The notes: generated by a model not told the origin, from the sequence alone. Numbered from the stretch's first letter, positions 34,152 through 43,180 are shown. The stretch: 64,000 nt of DNA from CAKXIK01 sp050947015 (GCA_050947015.1 JBMNVT010000003.1:1-64000), one strand, 5' to 3'. Made by a program: numbers and translations.

Positions 34152-35849
34152 TCAGACCGGTTTGCCGAAAGCCTGCATAATATCCGAAGCGGCGGGAGTT
34201 TCGGCGTCGGGCATTTTTGCCACAGAGGGCTGAGACGGTTTTGCGCGGCCTGCGGCGTCGATTCCGCGGCAGCAGGCCTCGGCCAGGGCGAGCAGCGTAA
34301 AAAATACAGGGGTCGTCATGGTTTGCGTAATATTGAATACACCTTGAACGGCATAGCACAGCACTGCCAACCCCAACGCCAACGCGAGTTTTGACTTGCC
34401 GGCGCGGCGGAACGACCGTGTGACCACTGAGGCGATCAGCCCGATATAGCCGGTCATGCCGACGGCGCCAATGGTGACAAGATACTGCAGGTATTCATTA
34501 TGAACGTTTTCAAAAACTGCATTGCCCAGCCGCATCATCGCCGTGTAATATTTTGGCATAAACAGATGCTTGGCGGTGTCGGCGCCGGTTCCAAACAGCT
34601 TTTGCAGCGTGTCGTATCCGGCATATTCGCGCAGGGCGCGAATCCACGCAAAGCCGCGCGTGGAGCCCCAGTGGTCGTTAAAGCGAAGGTATTTTTCCAG
34701 ATTGCCAAGCGGAGCGGTTGCGTTGATGGCGCTGAAGTATACAACGGCAAGCAGCACGGCAAACGTACAGGCGGCAAGAACGACGCCCCAGATGACCTTC
34801 AGCGCGACCGGGAACGACACATCAGGTTTAATTTTATGCAGAATCAGACAAAAAACGACTATTCCGGTGCAAACGGCAAGAAACACCCATCCCGCAATGC
34901 TTTCCATCAGCATTTTTGAGAAGCCGCGCAGTGGAATTTTGGTCACTCCCCCGTTGCCTGCCACCATAAAATGCATGGCTTTACCGGCAAGAAACAGCAG
35001 TGCGGGAATCATGGCATAATGGGCAAGCTGGCGCCAGTTGCAGATGAAAAACGGCAAAATAACGAACAGCGCCGCAAGACCGACAAAACCGCTGTCGCTG
35101 CTGCCGCAGATCAGGGCAATGGAACCGGAAAAAACGCCAAAGCCATAAAGAAGAGTAGGAGCAGTTTTTCTGCTTTTTAAAAGCATCCCGCACATGACCG
35201 CCAGATACATACAGACAAAGCTTGCATAAAAATTCCAGTTGCCAATGGTGGAGATACAGGTTTTTACAAAATGTGCGGACGATTTTGCATAAAAGCCAAG
35301 GGGATCTTTCCCGAGAAAATTTTGCAGTCCGAGCCAGAACACCGGCAGCGCGCCGAACAGGAATACCACGGGAACCCAGTTCAGCCGGCGGGCAAAGCGG
35401 GAAAGCAGAAAATAGGACAACGTATACATCGCCAGTATGACCAGCCCGTGATGACGGTAATCCGAGCCCCAGTAAGCTTCTTCCGGCCATTGGGAGTATT
35501 GCCACGAAACGACGGCGGCAGCAAAGAACAACAGCATCATTGCATCGGAAACCGTAAAAGGCTCGGCTCGGCGCAAAACACGTTTTGGATGCACCAGAAT
35601 GCGGCACAGCAGCGCGACTGCTGAAAGAATTAAAAAAGAAATTACGGCCGGCACAAAAAAATCAAGCTTGGCCTGCGCCAGCGTGTCGTACCTACCGTTG
35701 GACCACAGCGGAAACACGACGAGCGCCGCCAAAATAAACAGAACGCTGACAACATTGTTGGCGGTCAGTGGTGGGGGCGTTGGAAAAGCCTTCGTATGCC
35801 GGTCGGCGGGCAGGCTCCGGTTTTGCGGAGATGCATAAAAATCTTTCAT
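34152..35849 (-). CDS. O-antigen ligase family membrane protein
   Basis: This 565-residue protein has about 12 membrane helices and a large extracytoplasmic loop. It carries family features: WPEEAYWGSDYRHHGLV (about 118-134), SSDSGFVGLAALFVILP (about 258) and the late ENVHNEYLQYLVTIGAVGM (about 470), the conserved H-N-x-Y/L region of WaaL/Wzy-type proteins. It likely joins or polymerises lipid-linked surface glycans. The gene follows parA/parB-like genes with a 55-base gap and precedes the lysozyme. Donor and acceptor are unknown. Confidence 0.85.
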   Translation of the reverse strand: MKDFYASPQNRSLPADRHTKAFPTPPPLTANNVVSVLFILAALVVFPLWSNGRYDTLAQAKLDFFVPAVISFLILSAVALLCRILVHPKRVLRRAEPFTVSDAMMLLFFAAAVVSWQYSQWPEEAYWGSDYRHHGLVILAMYTLSYFLLSRFARRLNWVPVVFLFGALPVFWLGLQNFLGKDPLGFYAKSSAHFVKTCISTIGNWNFYASFVCMYLAVMCGMLLKSRKTAPTLLYGFGVFSGSIALICGSSDSGFVGLAALFVILPFFICNWRQLAHYAMIPALLFLAGKAMHFMVAGNGGVTKIPLRGFSKMLMESIAGWVFLAVCTGIVVFCLILHKIKPDVSFPVALKVIWGVVLAACTFAVLLAVVYFSAINATAPLGNLEKYLRFNDHWGSTRGFAWIRALREYAGYDTLQKLFGTGADTAKHLFMPKYYTAMMRLGNAVFENVHNEYLQYLVTIGAVGMTGYIGLIASVVTRSFRRAGKSKLALALGLAVLCYAVQGVFNITQTMTTPVFFTLLALAEACCRGIDAAGRAKPSQPSVAKMPDAETPAASDIMQAFGKPV

Positions 35850-35904
35850 GGATTAGCTTCCTTTCAAACCCATTCCGCCTTTGTTTTGATAACCTCGCGA
35901 AAGG

Positions 35905-36366
35905 TCAAAGCAGGAACACCGGCAGATCCTCGGCGGAAACGGCGGCTGCGGCATAAAATTTTTCATTCTGAATGGAATCCGAAGCCTGCGAACGCGAGGA
36001 GCGAATTTCCTGCATCAGCCGCAGCGCGCTTTTTTCGTCTGCCGCGTCCACAATGCAGACAGGCACCTCGGTGAGGCCAAGCTCTTTGGCGGCGGCAAGG
36101 CGATGCTCGCCAAGCAGAACAAGGTATTCCTCCCCAACACGCGCTGCCAGCAGCGGAACTAAAACACCGTGCCTGCGAATGGAGCAGACCAGCTCCGGAG
36201 AGGCTTCGCCGCCACGGATGACCGCCAGAGGGCGAAGCTGCGAAGGAGACAGCGCCGTCAGCCGGGCCAGCGGTTTGAACGCGGCTGTTTCTGCGGCCGT
36301 CTTTTGTGAAACGGGTGCTGCCGCGGCTTCTGCGGCGCGGGCAATGCTGCTTTTACCGATTGACAC
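35905..36366 (-). CDS. ParB-like N-terminal domain protein without DNA-binding region
   Basis: This 153-residue protein starts with GTG at 36,366, behind AAGGAGG, and overlaps the end of parA. It contains the ParB/Srx nucleotide-binding fold: LSPSQLRPLAVIRGG (about 52), SIRRHGVLVPLLAARVG and LLGEHRLAAAKELGLTEVPV, where canonical ParB has GERR. Neither the helix-turn-helix that binds parS nor the C-terminal dimer domain is present: the protein ends about 45 residues after the motif. It is therefore not a standard chromosome-partition ParB. With ParA immediately upstream it may be the cargo-side partner of a positioning system for envelope proteins; this is inference. Confidence 0.75.
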   Translation of the reverse strand: MSIGKSSIARAAEAAAAPVSQKTAAETAAFKPLARLTALSPSQLRPLAVIRGGEASPELVCSIRRHGVLVPLLAARVGEEYLVLLGEHRLAAAKELGLTEVPVCIVDAADEKSALRLMQEIRSSRSQASDSIQNEKFYAAAAVSAEDLPVFLL

Positions 36367-37147
36367 TTTCAGCAACCTCCTTGGCGAGTGCAAAATATTC
36401 TTTGGCGCTTCGGCTGCTGTGGCGGAAGGCGGCCACGGGTTTGCTGTCGTCCTGCGCCCATTCGACACTGCTGTCAACGTGAATGTAGGAGCCAAACAGG
36501 TGAACCTTTTGCATTTCCCGCAAAGTTTCTATTGTTTGACGGAAATAGTTTTTTCGTTCGTCCACCTTGGTGACCGCAATGCCAAGCAGGGAAACCTCCG
36601 GAGCAATCTGGCGTACAGTTTCAAAGAACTCAAACATATTGGCGAGCCCAAACAACCCCCAGGGGCTTGCTTCCACGGGGATCAGCAGATGATCCGACGC
36701 GCAGAGAAGATTCATCACCCATCCGCCGAGCGTGGGCGGCGCGTCCAGTAAAATGAAGTCGTACCGGCCGGAATCCTTGACCGGCTGCAGACATTTGCGC
36801 AGAATCAGTTCCCGCTGCCATTTAGTGAAAAGCTCATATTCCATAGAGCTCATCAACGACGAAGAAGGAATCAGGTCAAGATTCTCGTACCCGGAGGGGA
36901 TGATGTAATCCGTCAGGTTTTTTTGTTCCCGAATGGCGTAATACAGGTTTTTTTCGCTTTGTGCAAAGCTGAGAACGGCTTCCTCCGGGAAAAAGGAAAG
37001 CGAAAGATTCATCTGCATATCGCCATCCACCAACAGCACGCGGTACCCCATGGACGCAAGACTGTAACCGACGTTGGCGCAGGTGGTGGATTTTCCGCTG
37101 CCGCCTTTGTTATTGGCAAAGCAAATGGTAACCGGCCGTTTGTTCAT
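36353..37147 (-). CDS. parA: ParA/Soj-type ATPase
   Basis: This 264-residue ATPase has the deviant Walker A NNKGGSGKSTTCANVG (about 12-27), an A' motif VDGDMQMNLSLSF and Walker B FILLDAPPTLGG (about 128). ParA proteins form ATP-dependent gradients on the nucleoid that place plasmids, chromosomes or protein complexes. Its ATG overlaps the stop of the preceding dehydrogenase gene by four bases, and the ParB-like gene overlaps its 3' end by 14 bases, so the three are translationally coupled. The lack of a full ParB, and the surrounding envelope genes, argue against a role in chromosome segregation. Confidence 0.88.
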   Translation of the reverse strand: MNKRPVTICFANNKGGSGKSTTCANVGYSLASMGYRVLLVDGDMQMNLSLSFFPEEAVLSFAQSEKNLYYAIREQKNLTDYIIPSGYENLDLIPSSSLMSSMEYELFTKWQRELILRKCLQPVKDSGRYDFILLDAPPTLGGWVMNLLCASDHLLIPVEASPWGLFGLANMFEFFETVRQIAPEVSLLGIAVTKVDERKNYFRQTIETLREMQKVHLFGSYIHVDSSVEWAQDDSKPVAAFRHSSRSAKEYFALAKEVAESVNR

Positions 37148-38478
37148 CCGGGGTCACGCTCCTTTGACTGATGGAAGGAAATGGGGGAAATCAGGCAGCG
37201 CCGGAAATCGACCGGGATGCCCAGCATGGGGAATAGGCGCAGCAGAGTGACACGGCTGCGCATGTAAGGATGCCACCGCAGCCCGGTCGTGCATTCATCC
37301 GCCGAAAGCGCAATTTCCTCCGGCGTAACAGCGGCTCCCGCTTGCAAAAGCCAGCGGGTCATCTCCACATCTGACGGCAGAGCGCGAATGATTTCCCGAA
37401 TTTGCGGCCAGCGCTCGGCCAGCAGCGGCAGCGAAACGGAATCCGTAATCGGCGGATGCTGAAATTCGCGCACCTGCGGCGAAAAAGCCGGTCCGTAAAC
37501 GGCGTCGATCCGATCCCAGTCAAGAATCTCACGCTGCGGAACAATCTGCTCCGCTTCGGCAAGCAGGTGGTATACCCGGTTGACAAGCACAGTGGCAACT
37601 GCTACCGTCTTCCCGTGAAATTCCGGGATTTGGCCGGATTCCAACGCTTTGATCTCCCAAAAATGAGAAAGATCATGCTCGGCGCCGCTGGCGGGACGAG
37701 GCGTTCCGGCCAGCGTCATCGCTGCGCCGGTGAGCACCAACGCGTTCATAATCGCCCCTGCCGAGGCTTCATCGCGGCGGGGAACGTCCGCGGCGCAGGC
37801 GGCGACCTCTTCGGCAACCGAGCGGGTCAGTGCGGCGATGGAGGGGCAGTAGCCTTCATCGGTGAGCAAAGAGCTAATCTGCCAGTCGGCCAGCGCAATG
37901 AACTTTGCCATGATATCGCCAAAACCGGCAGCCTTCAGTTCTGTGGGTGCGGCGGCCAATACGGCGGTATCGCCCAAAATCACAGAGGGCGGCGCGGCAT
38001 CGTAGTTCCGTTTAAAATTGCGGTCGGTCAACGGAGAGTGGGCGCTTGCAAAACCGTCCATAGAGGGGGCAGTGGCAAAAATGGCGAACGGCTTGTTCCG
38101 TTTTGCGGCGCCGTAGCGGCAGATGTCATTGAGGGAACCGGTTCCAACGGAAAGCACCCCGTCACAATCTCCGCACAGGGAAGCGATCCGTTCCGCTTCA
38201 GCCAGGTCGGCCACACGAAGATCTTCATAACAGTGAATACTGCAGGAAAACCCCTCCGCTGCAAGAATCTGCGGCAAGGCTGCGGCGGCCGCCAGTGTGT
38301 TGCGGTCGCATACCAACAGCACCGAAGAGGGAAAACCCTGTCGTTTTAAAATACGCCCGGCATTTTTCAGCACGCCGCTGCCAATCACCACAGCAGCAGA
38401 AAAACCGCAATGGGTATGACCACAAGAACAGTTTTGCAGTTGCCCGGCAAATTGCTCCACTGAGATCATTCCATTCAC
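37144..38478 (-). CDS. AraM/EgsA-like sn-glycerol-1-phosphate dehydrogenase
   Basis: This 444-residue protein has an NAD(P)-binding region (VLSVGTGSLNDICRY), the family block FATAPSMDGFASAHSPLT and metal ligands in GFGDIMAKFIALADW, SGAEHDLSHFWE and EFHGKTVAVATVL. It reduces dihydroxyacetone phosphate to sn-glycerol-1-phosphate. The C-terminal 60 residues extend beyond the usual length and are rich in Arg/Leu. In Firmicutes AraM supplies unusual glycerophospho-lipids. Here it is translationally coupled to ParA in an envelope run, pointing to a surface lipid or glycan precursor. An internal ATG three codons in is an alternative start. Confidence 0.85.
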   Translation of the reverse strand: MNGMISVEQFAGQLQNCSCGHTHCGFSAAVVIGSGVLKNAGRILKRQGFPSSVLLVCDRNTLAAAAALPQILAAEGFSCSIHCYEDLRVADLAEAERIASLCGDCDGVLSVGTGSLNDICRYGAAKRNKPFAIFATAPSMDGFASAHSPLTDRNFKRNYDAAPPSVILGDTAVLAAAPTELKAAGFGDIMAKFIALADWQISSLLTDEGYCPSIAALTRSVAEEVAACAADVPRRDEASAGAIMNALVLTGAAMTLAGTPRPASGAEHDLSHFWEIKALESGQIPEFHGKTVAVATVLVNRVYHLLAEAEQIVPQREILDWDRIDAVYGPAFSPQVREFQHPPITDSVSLPLLAERWPQIREIIRALPSDVEMTRWLLQAGAAVTPEEIALSADECTTGLRWHPYMRSRVTLLRLFPMLGIPVDFRRCLISPISFHQSKERDPG

Positions 38479-38497
38479 CGCCCTTTCAGAAAATCGA

Positions 38498-39538
38498 TCA
38501 ACGGGTCATTTCGCTCTGGATCCCGTGATTTTTATGCTCACAAATGATGCGGCTGACTTCCTCGTAATCTGAGCTGGGAAGATCGCCGGGAATCGTGTTT
38601 TTCAGCGCGCTGGCAGCATTGCCGAATTCCAGTGCCCGCTTAAAATCCCCGCAGTGCAGCAGCCCGAACAGTACCCCTGCGACATAAGCGTCGCCGCTGC
38701 CGATGCGGTCTACCACCTCAATGTTCAGGTAGGGAGGTTCCTCGTAATAGGCGTCGTTTTCGGCGGAGTAAATGGTAGAGGTAAAATTGTGCTTGTGCGG
38801 GCTGATCGCGGTGCGTTCGGTGGTTGCCACGACCGAAACGCCAAAATCGCTGCAGTAGCTTTTCATCATTTCAGCCTTGGTGCCCGTTTTGCCAAACATT
38901 CGACGGGAGGTTTCTTCGGAAACAAACAAAATATCAATCAATGGAAGAATGGACTCGATCGTGCGGCGAGCGTCGGTTTCCGACCAGAGATTGGCGCGGT
39001 AGTTTACATCGAATGAAATGACCGTGCCCTGTGCCTTCATGCGCTTCATCAGCTCTACCGCGTCAAAGCAGGTCTGGTCGCTGAGTGCAAGCGTAATGCC
39101 GCTGGTATGAAAAATGCGGCAGCTGCTGTAAACGGAATCGGGAAGCTCCTCCAGACGAAGACGCGTGACGGAAGAATTCCTGCGGTCATAAACCACCGCT
39201 GGTCTGCGCGGGAGGGCGCCGTTTTCGTAATAATAGATGCCGAGCCGTGCCTCCGGGTCGTCGTCGTAAACAATGTAATCGTCGCTGACGCCGCAATAGC
39301 GGACACGGTTTTTTATGTAGCTGCCGATTGCGTTGCGAGGCAGCTTGGTGATAACGCCGGTGCGCAGTCCGAGCAGCGATATGCCAGACGCAACGTTGAG
39401 CTCGGAACCACCGGCACGTTTTTCAAATATGTCTCCGCGCAGAATCCGTTCGTTGTTCGGCGGAGAAAGACGCAGCATAATTTCGCCGAGGGTCAGGACG
39501 TCAAAGTCCCGTCCCACTGTTTTTGAAAAATTCAGCAT
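38498..39538 (-). CDS. PfkB family sugar kinase (2-keto-3-deoxygluconate kinase-like)
   Basis: This protein has 346 residues from the ATG at 39,538, behind GGAAAGGATTGG. The ribokinase fold is clear: FDVLTLGEIMLRLSPP at the start, FEKRAGGSELNVASGISLLG (about 36) and the ATP/catalytic motif VVDRIGSGDAYVAGVLFG (about 280). Sequence details resemble 2-dehydro-3-deoxygluconokinases; the exact sugar is uncertain. The in-frame open region continues 43 codons upstream without a ribosome-binding site. It lies between the carboxypeptidase and AraM-like genes, 20 bases from the latter. Confidence 0.82.
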   Translation of the reverse strand: MLNFSKTVGRDFDVLTLGEIMLRLSPPNNERILRGDIFEKRAGGSELNVASGISLLGLRTGVITKLPRNAIGSYIKNRVRYCGVSDDYIVYDDDPEARLGIYYYENGALPRRPAVVYDRRNSSVTRLRLEELPDSVYSSCRIFHTSGITLALSDQTCFDAVELMKRMKAQGTVISFDVNYRANLWSETDARRTIESILPLIDILFVSEETSRRMFGKTGTKAEMMKSYCSDFGVSVVATTERTAISPHKHNFTSTIYSAENDAYYEEPPYLNIEVVDRIGSGDAYVAGVLFGLLHCGDFKRALEFGNAASALKNTIPGDLPSSDYEEVSRIICEHKNHGIQSEMTR

Positions 39539-39578
39539 CAAAACCAATCCTTTCCGGTTTTCGTGTGGAGAAATCCGT

Positions 39579-41030
39579 TCAGCGTTTGCGGATGATGAGC
39601 GGGATATTATCCAGTGGCCGCGCGTCTCCGGCGGTAATCTGCAAATAACCCACGGTGACTTCGACACCTGCGGCAGCCTGAGCCAGCCGGTCTGCCAGAT
39701 CAGTGTAATAAACGGCTTTCAATATAAAAGCATCTGCAGTATAAAAAACAGGAATTTCACCATTGGAGAGCGCGCTCCCCTCGGTTGGAACCGTCAGGGC
39801 GAGGCTGCGCGCAGCGGTCAGCTGCATGTTTTGCGGCACCAGAGCTTCCACGCCGCCTGCCAAAGCAGCGGAAAGATCTTCGCCGGAGGTAATCAGCGCG
39901 GCAGCGGTGGAGCTGTCGGCTTTTTTTGCGGCTTCAGCCAGAACAGCGGCCATGTCCGGCACACGGTAAGCAGAACCTTTCCCATTGTCATAAGGTATCC
40001 CAGCTATGACGGCAACCAGCTCGCGGCCGCCGGCGGTTACCGCCGTGCAGGCCAAAGAATAACCGCCCTGCGTGGTGGTTCCGGTTTTTGCGCCGGTGAT
40101 TTCGCTGATATTGGTGTTTTGAAGCAGGCTGGTCAGTTCGGAAATCGGATTGCCGTTGCGTGCGGTGGCCCAACCGCTGCTGGTGTGAACATTGGTAGCA
40201 GTCATCACATATTCATCGGAGGACACAATCCTGCGGTAATCCGGGTTGATGCATGCAAAAGCCTCCATCCGCGCAAGATCAGCGACGGTGGAAAAGTGCG
40301 CGGAGGAGAAAATGCCGCTCGGGTTGACAAAGTAAGTTCCGGTGCAGCCGATGGATTTGGCCATGGCGACCATATCGCTTACATAACCGGAAAAGCCGCC
40401 CGCTCCGCCAAGCTGGTCGGCAATCACGTTGGCAGCGTCGCAAGAGGAGGAGAGCAGCGTAGCATAAAGCAGATCCTGTAGAGGAACGGTTTCGTCCCGC
40501 TGTAGTCCAATTTTAAGAGAATCACTGCTGAGCAGGCTGAGCGCCGTAGTGGTGACCGTCAGGGTGTCGCTCAGCTTGGCGCGCTGCAAAGCCAACGCAG
40601 CGGTCATAATTTTTGTGGTGCTGGACGGGTAAATTTTTTGGCCGCTGCTCTTTTCCAGAATCACTTCGCCGCTCAGCCGGTCAATGACGATATAGTTCGG
40701 CGCGGTAACGCTGTCGATGGAATCGACCTGCAGCGATGGGGAGGATTCTTCCGGCGGCGCGACGGTGGTCAGCCCTTCCGGCAGGGTAATCGCGGAGGGC
40801 TGGGAGGAAACCGGCGGTTCCGCCTGCGAAGCACCGGAACCGGAGGACGCGGCACCATCGGTTCCGATCAGCTGAGGAATCGGCGCGCTGTTCCCAATCA
40901 GAAAACCGGCGGCAAAAACCAGAACGATTGCCAAAACGGCGGCTACGGTTCCGCCGCTCTTTTTTTTGCCGGAGTAACCGGAACGCCGCCGCCCGCCAGT
41001 GCGGATGGCGGTTTCATATTTTTTTGCCAT
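39579..41030 (-). CDS. D-alanyl-D-alanine carboxypeptidase (DacA/DacF type)
   Basis: This 483-residue penicillin-binding protein has one N-terminal membrane anchor (about 28-45) after a basic start, a Ser/Pro linker and the peptidase S11 core. Catalytic motifs are S-x-x-K in YPSSTTKIM, the second motif SSCDAAN (the usual Asn is Cys), and K-T-G in GAKTGTTTQGGYS. The C-terminal PBP5-like beta domain follows. It trims the terminal D-Ala of peptidoglycan stems outside the membrane. The start is ATG at 41,030; longer in-frame starts upstream lie within the promoter. A consensus promoter sits about 50 bases upstream. Confidence 0.9.
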   Translation of the reverse strand: MAKKYETAIRTGGRRRSGYSGKKKSGGTVAAVLAIVLVFAAGFLIGNSAPIPQLIGTDGAASSGSGASQAEPPVSSQPSAITLPEGLTTVAPPEESSPSLQVDSIDSVTAPNYIVIDRLSGEVILEKSSGQKIYPSSTTKIMTAALALQRAKLSDTLTVTTTALSLLSSDSLKIGLQRDETVPLQDLLYATLLSSSCDAANVIADQLGGAGGFSGYVSDMVAMAKSIGCTGTYFVNPSGIFSSAHFSTVADLARMEAFACINPDYRRIVSSDEYVMTATNVHTSSGWATARNGNPISELTSLLQNTNISEITGAKTGTTTQGGYSLACTAVTAGGRELVAVIAGIPYDNGKGSAYRVPDMAAVLAEAAKKADSSTAAALITSGEDLSAALAGGVEALVPQNMQLTAARSLALTVPTEGSALSNGEIPVFYTADAFILKAVYYTDLADRLAQAAAGVEVTVGYLQITAGDARPLDNIPLIIRKR

Positions 41031-41078
41031 ACCTAAAGAGTCACGCCCTTCTAAAATACTGATAAAATATCTTTCTTT

Positions 41079-41107
41079 AGAGTACCATTCCGGCGGTTTC
41101 TTGTCAA
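41079..41107 (-). promoter_or_regulatory. Promoter of the carboxypeptidase gene
   Basis: On the minus strand TTGACA (41,107-41,102) and TACTCT (41,084-41,079) are 17 bases apart, shortly before the start at 41,030. Confidence 0.65.
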
Positions 41108-41187
41108 CGGAAACATGCTTTTTCGCGAAGAATTGCCTGTTTTTGCAAAAGGTTTTGTGAATGAATCGTAAATTCAAAAATATATCA

Positions 41188-41216
41188 TTGCAGATTCCGG
41201 CAAAATTATGTAGAAT
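41188..41216 (+). promoter_or_regulatory. Promoter of the RING/zinc-ribbon gene pair
   Basis: TTGCAG (41,188-41,193) and TAGAAT (41,211-41,216) with a 17-base spacer, about 70 bases before the start codon. Confidence 0.55.
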
Positions 41217-41284
41217 AGATTCAATGAACTTGCACAGGCGGCCTCCGGCGATCAGATTCCGGCGCCGCAGAAAGGTCTGGAGCG

Positions 41285-42253
41285 ATGATGTTTAAATATG
41301 AAGGAGCAAAATGTCCTGTCTGTCATGCGTATCTGATGGAGGATGACGATATTGTTGTTTGCCCGGACTGCGGAGCACCGCATCACCGGGAATGCTGGAA
41401 AAGCATTGGGCATTGCGGCTGCGAAGAGCTGCACGCACAGGGAAAAACCTGGGTCATGCCGCAGCAGGAAAGCCCCGCGCCGGAGGCGCAGGGTGTCAAA
41501 AAGCTCTGCCCTGCCTGTCACGCGCCGAACGAGCCGGGGGCGCTGTTTTGTTCCCGCTGCGGTTCGCCGATGCAGCAGGGTGCGCCGTTCGGAGGTTTTT
41601 ATCAGGGAACGCCGGGCGAACAGCCGGGTCAGCAACAGGGCGGGCCGATGCCGTACGGCGGGTTTCAGCCGATGGTGATCGACCCGTTGGGAGGTGTTGC
41701 TCCCGACGAGGAAATCGACGGCGTGCAGGCGAAGGACCTGGCGTTGGTGGTGGGGCAAAATTCCGCCTACTATTTGCCCAGGTTCCGTGAAATTTCAAAG
41801 GGAAATCATCGTTTTTTCCCCAATTTTACGGCGTTTCTTTTCAATGTCCCGTGGATGTTCTTCCGCCGGATGGTTTGGCCGGCCATTGCGGTGCTGCTGG
41901 TGGAGCTTGCGCTGAATATTCCGAATGCGTGGCTGATGATTCGTGCGCTGACCGAGGCAAACTTTTCGTCTGCTTCTATTTCCACACAGTTTGAAACCAT
42001 CACTTATCTTTGTTATATGGCCCAGTTTGCACTCAATTTTCTGGTTTGCATTTTTGCGAATAAATTTTATATGAAGCAGTGCGTGCGCACGGCAAAGGAG
42101 CTGCGTGAAAGCGGCGCGGACGACCAAAGCTTTGCCGAACAGGCGAAGAAACACGGCGGGGTCAAACCCATTGCCATATACATTTGCATGGCGTTGGCGA
42201 TGCTGTACTATTTGGTGTATTCCTTTTTTGTCTTTCGTGGAATGGGCGCGTAA
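41285..42253 (+). CDS. Prokaryotic RING finger/zinc-ribbon membrane protein (DUF2628-like)
   Basis: This 322-residue protein has two N-terminal metal-binding modules. A RING-like Cys/His cluster (CPVCHAYLMEDDDIVVCPDC, then HHRECWKSIGHCGCEE) occupies about 10-55, and a zinc ribbon (CPACHAPNEPGALFCSRC) about 75-95. A Gly/Gln/Pro linker follows, then a DUF2628-like membrane domain with four helices (about 170-320). It resembles housekeeping membrane proteins of Firmicutes with unknown function. It is followed 30 bases later by a second protein of the same design, so the pair may form a complex. Confidence 0.78.
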   Translation: MMFKYEGAKCPVCHAYLMEDDDIVVCPDCGAPHHRECWKSIGHCGCEELHAQGKTWVMPQQESPAPEAQGVKKLCPACHAPNEPGALFCSRCGSPMQQGAPFGGFYQGTPGEQPGQQQGGPMPYGGFQPMVIDPLGGVAPDEEIDGVQAKDLALVVGQNSAYYLPRFREISKGNHRFFPNFTAFLFNVPWMFFRRMVWPAIAVLLVELALNIPNAWLMIRALTEANFSSASISTQFETITYLCYMAQFALNFLVCIFANKFYMKQCVRTAKELRESGADDQSFAEQAKKHGGVKPIAIYICMALAMLYYLVYSFFVFRGMGA

Positions 42254-42283
42254 CGGCGCGGCTTGGAAGAAGGAGAAATCTGC

Positions 42284-43105
42284 ATGACCGGACAAACGGA
42301 TGAAAATCGAAAAAACTGTCCGCAGTGCGGCCGCAGCAATGCGGCGGATGCCCGGTTCTGCAGCGGATGCGGTCGGCCATTTTCAGCGGATTACATGACG
42401 GGCAGCACGTTTGACGAAAAGCGAAGCCGCCTGCTTGATCCGGTAACATTCCGGCCGGATGCGCCTATGGGGGCCGATTGTTTCGGAGATATTTCTGCAG
42501 CAGACGCGACACGGGCGGTTGGAAAGAATGAAAAGTATTATCTTCCGGTGTTTGAGCGGCTGTGCCACTCCGGCAGAATGGGCAGGTTTCATCTTGCGGC
42601 GCTTTTCTTTGGCGGAGGCTGGATGCTGTACCGCAAGCAGTATGTTTCCGGGGCAATCGTGCTTTCGCTGCAGCTTTTACTGCGTGCTGCAACGCTGGTG
42701 TTTGGTTATCTTTACACGCTGCCTGTGCTGCGCGGGGCTTATGCGGCGGCAGGCGTGACCGCCTCGCAGAGCACAGTGACGCAGGAACAGAGCGCGGCGG
42801 TGCTTCAGGCGCTGGCGGAACTTCCGGCCGGTCAGGTGCTGCTCTGCTGTTTGCCGTTGGTCTTTTCGGTGCTGGGGCTGCTTTGCTCGGTCGCTGTGGC
42901 ATCAAACGCCAATCGATGGTACTTTCGCCATGTGACAAGATTGGTGGGGTTGATCGACAAACAGCCGTTTGCCACACCGGAGGAACGCAGCGCGGAGCTG
43001 AGCCGCCGGGGCGGAGTCAACCTGCCGCTTGCTGGTTGCCTGCTCGTATGCTGGATGATTCTTTACAATTATTCTGGAACGATAATCTCGGCGATTTTTT
43101 CCTGA
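42284..43105 (+). CDS. Zinc-ribbon membrane protein, second copy (DUF2628-like)
   Basis: This protein has 273 residues from the ATG at 42,284, with AAGGAG upstream. One zinc ribbon (CPQCGRSNAADARFCSGC, about 11-28) precedes a linker and a membrane domain with three to four helices (FHLAALFFGGGWMLYRKQY; LLCCLPLVFSVLGLLCSVAV; final helix near 255). The VGKNEKYYLPVFERL segment corresponds to VGQNSAYYLPRFREI in the preceding gene, showing the two are paralogues. It ends 46 bases before the promoter of the rpsF operon. Confidence 0.75.
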   Translation: MTGQTDENRKNCPQCGRSNAADARFCSGCGRPFSADYMTGSTFDEKRSRLLDPVTFRPDAPMGADCFGDISAADATRAVGKNEKYYLPVFERLCHSGRMGRFHLAALFFGGGWMLYRKQYVSGAIVLSLQLLLRAATLVFGYLYTLPVLRGAYAAAGVTASQSTVTQEQSAAVLQALAELPAGQVLLCCLPLVFSVLGLLCSVAVASNANRWYFRHVTRLVGLIDKQPFATPEERSAELSRRGGVNLPLAGCLLVCWMILYNYSGTIISAIFS

Positions 43106-43151
43106 TTCGGCTGCATGGATGACAGGAAAAAGAAAAACCTGTCCGAAACGC

Positions 43152-43180
43152 TTGACGAATGAGGAAGGGACTGGTATAAT
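43152..43180 (+). promoter_or_regulatory. Promoter of the rpsF-ssb-rpsR operon
   Basis: TTGACG (43,152-43,157) and TATAAT (43,175-43,180), spacer 17 bases, about 90 bases upstream of rpsF. Confidence 0.8.

Noticed and set aside
39333..40481. A 382-codon plus-strand frame opposite the kinase and carboxypeptidase genes
   Set aside because: It spans two well-supported opposite-strand genes and their intergenic gap, so it cannot be a conserved gene.
33097..41030. A chromosome-partition (soj-spo0J) locus
   Set aside because: The ParB-like protein lacks the helix-turn-helix and dimer domain, no parS-like 16-base palindrome was noticed, and the neighbours are envelope genes rather than replication-origin genes.
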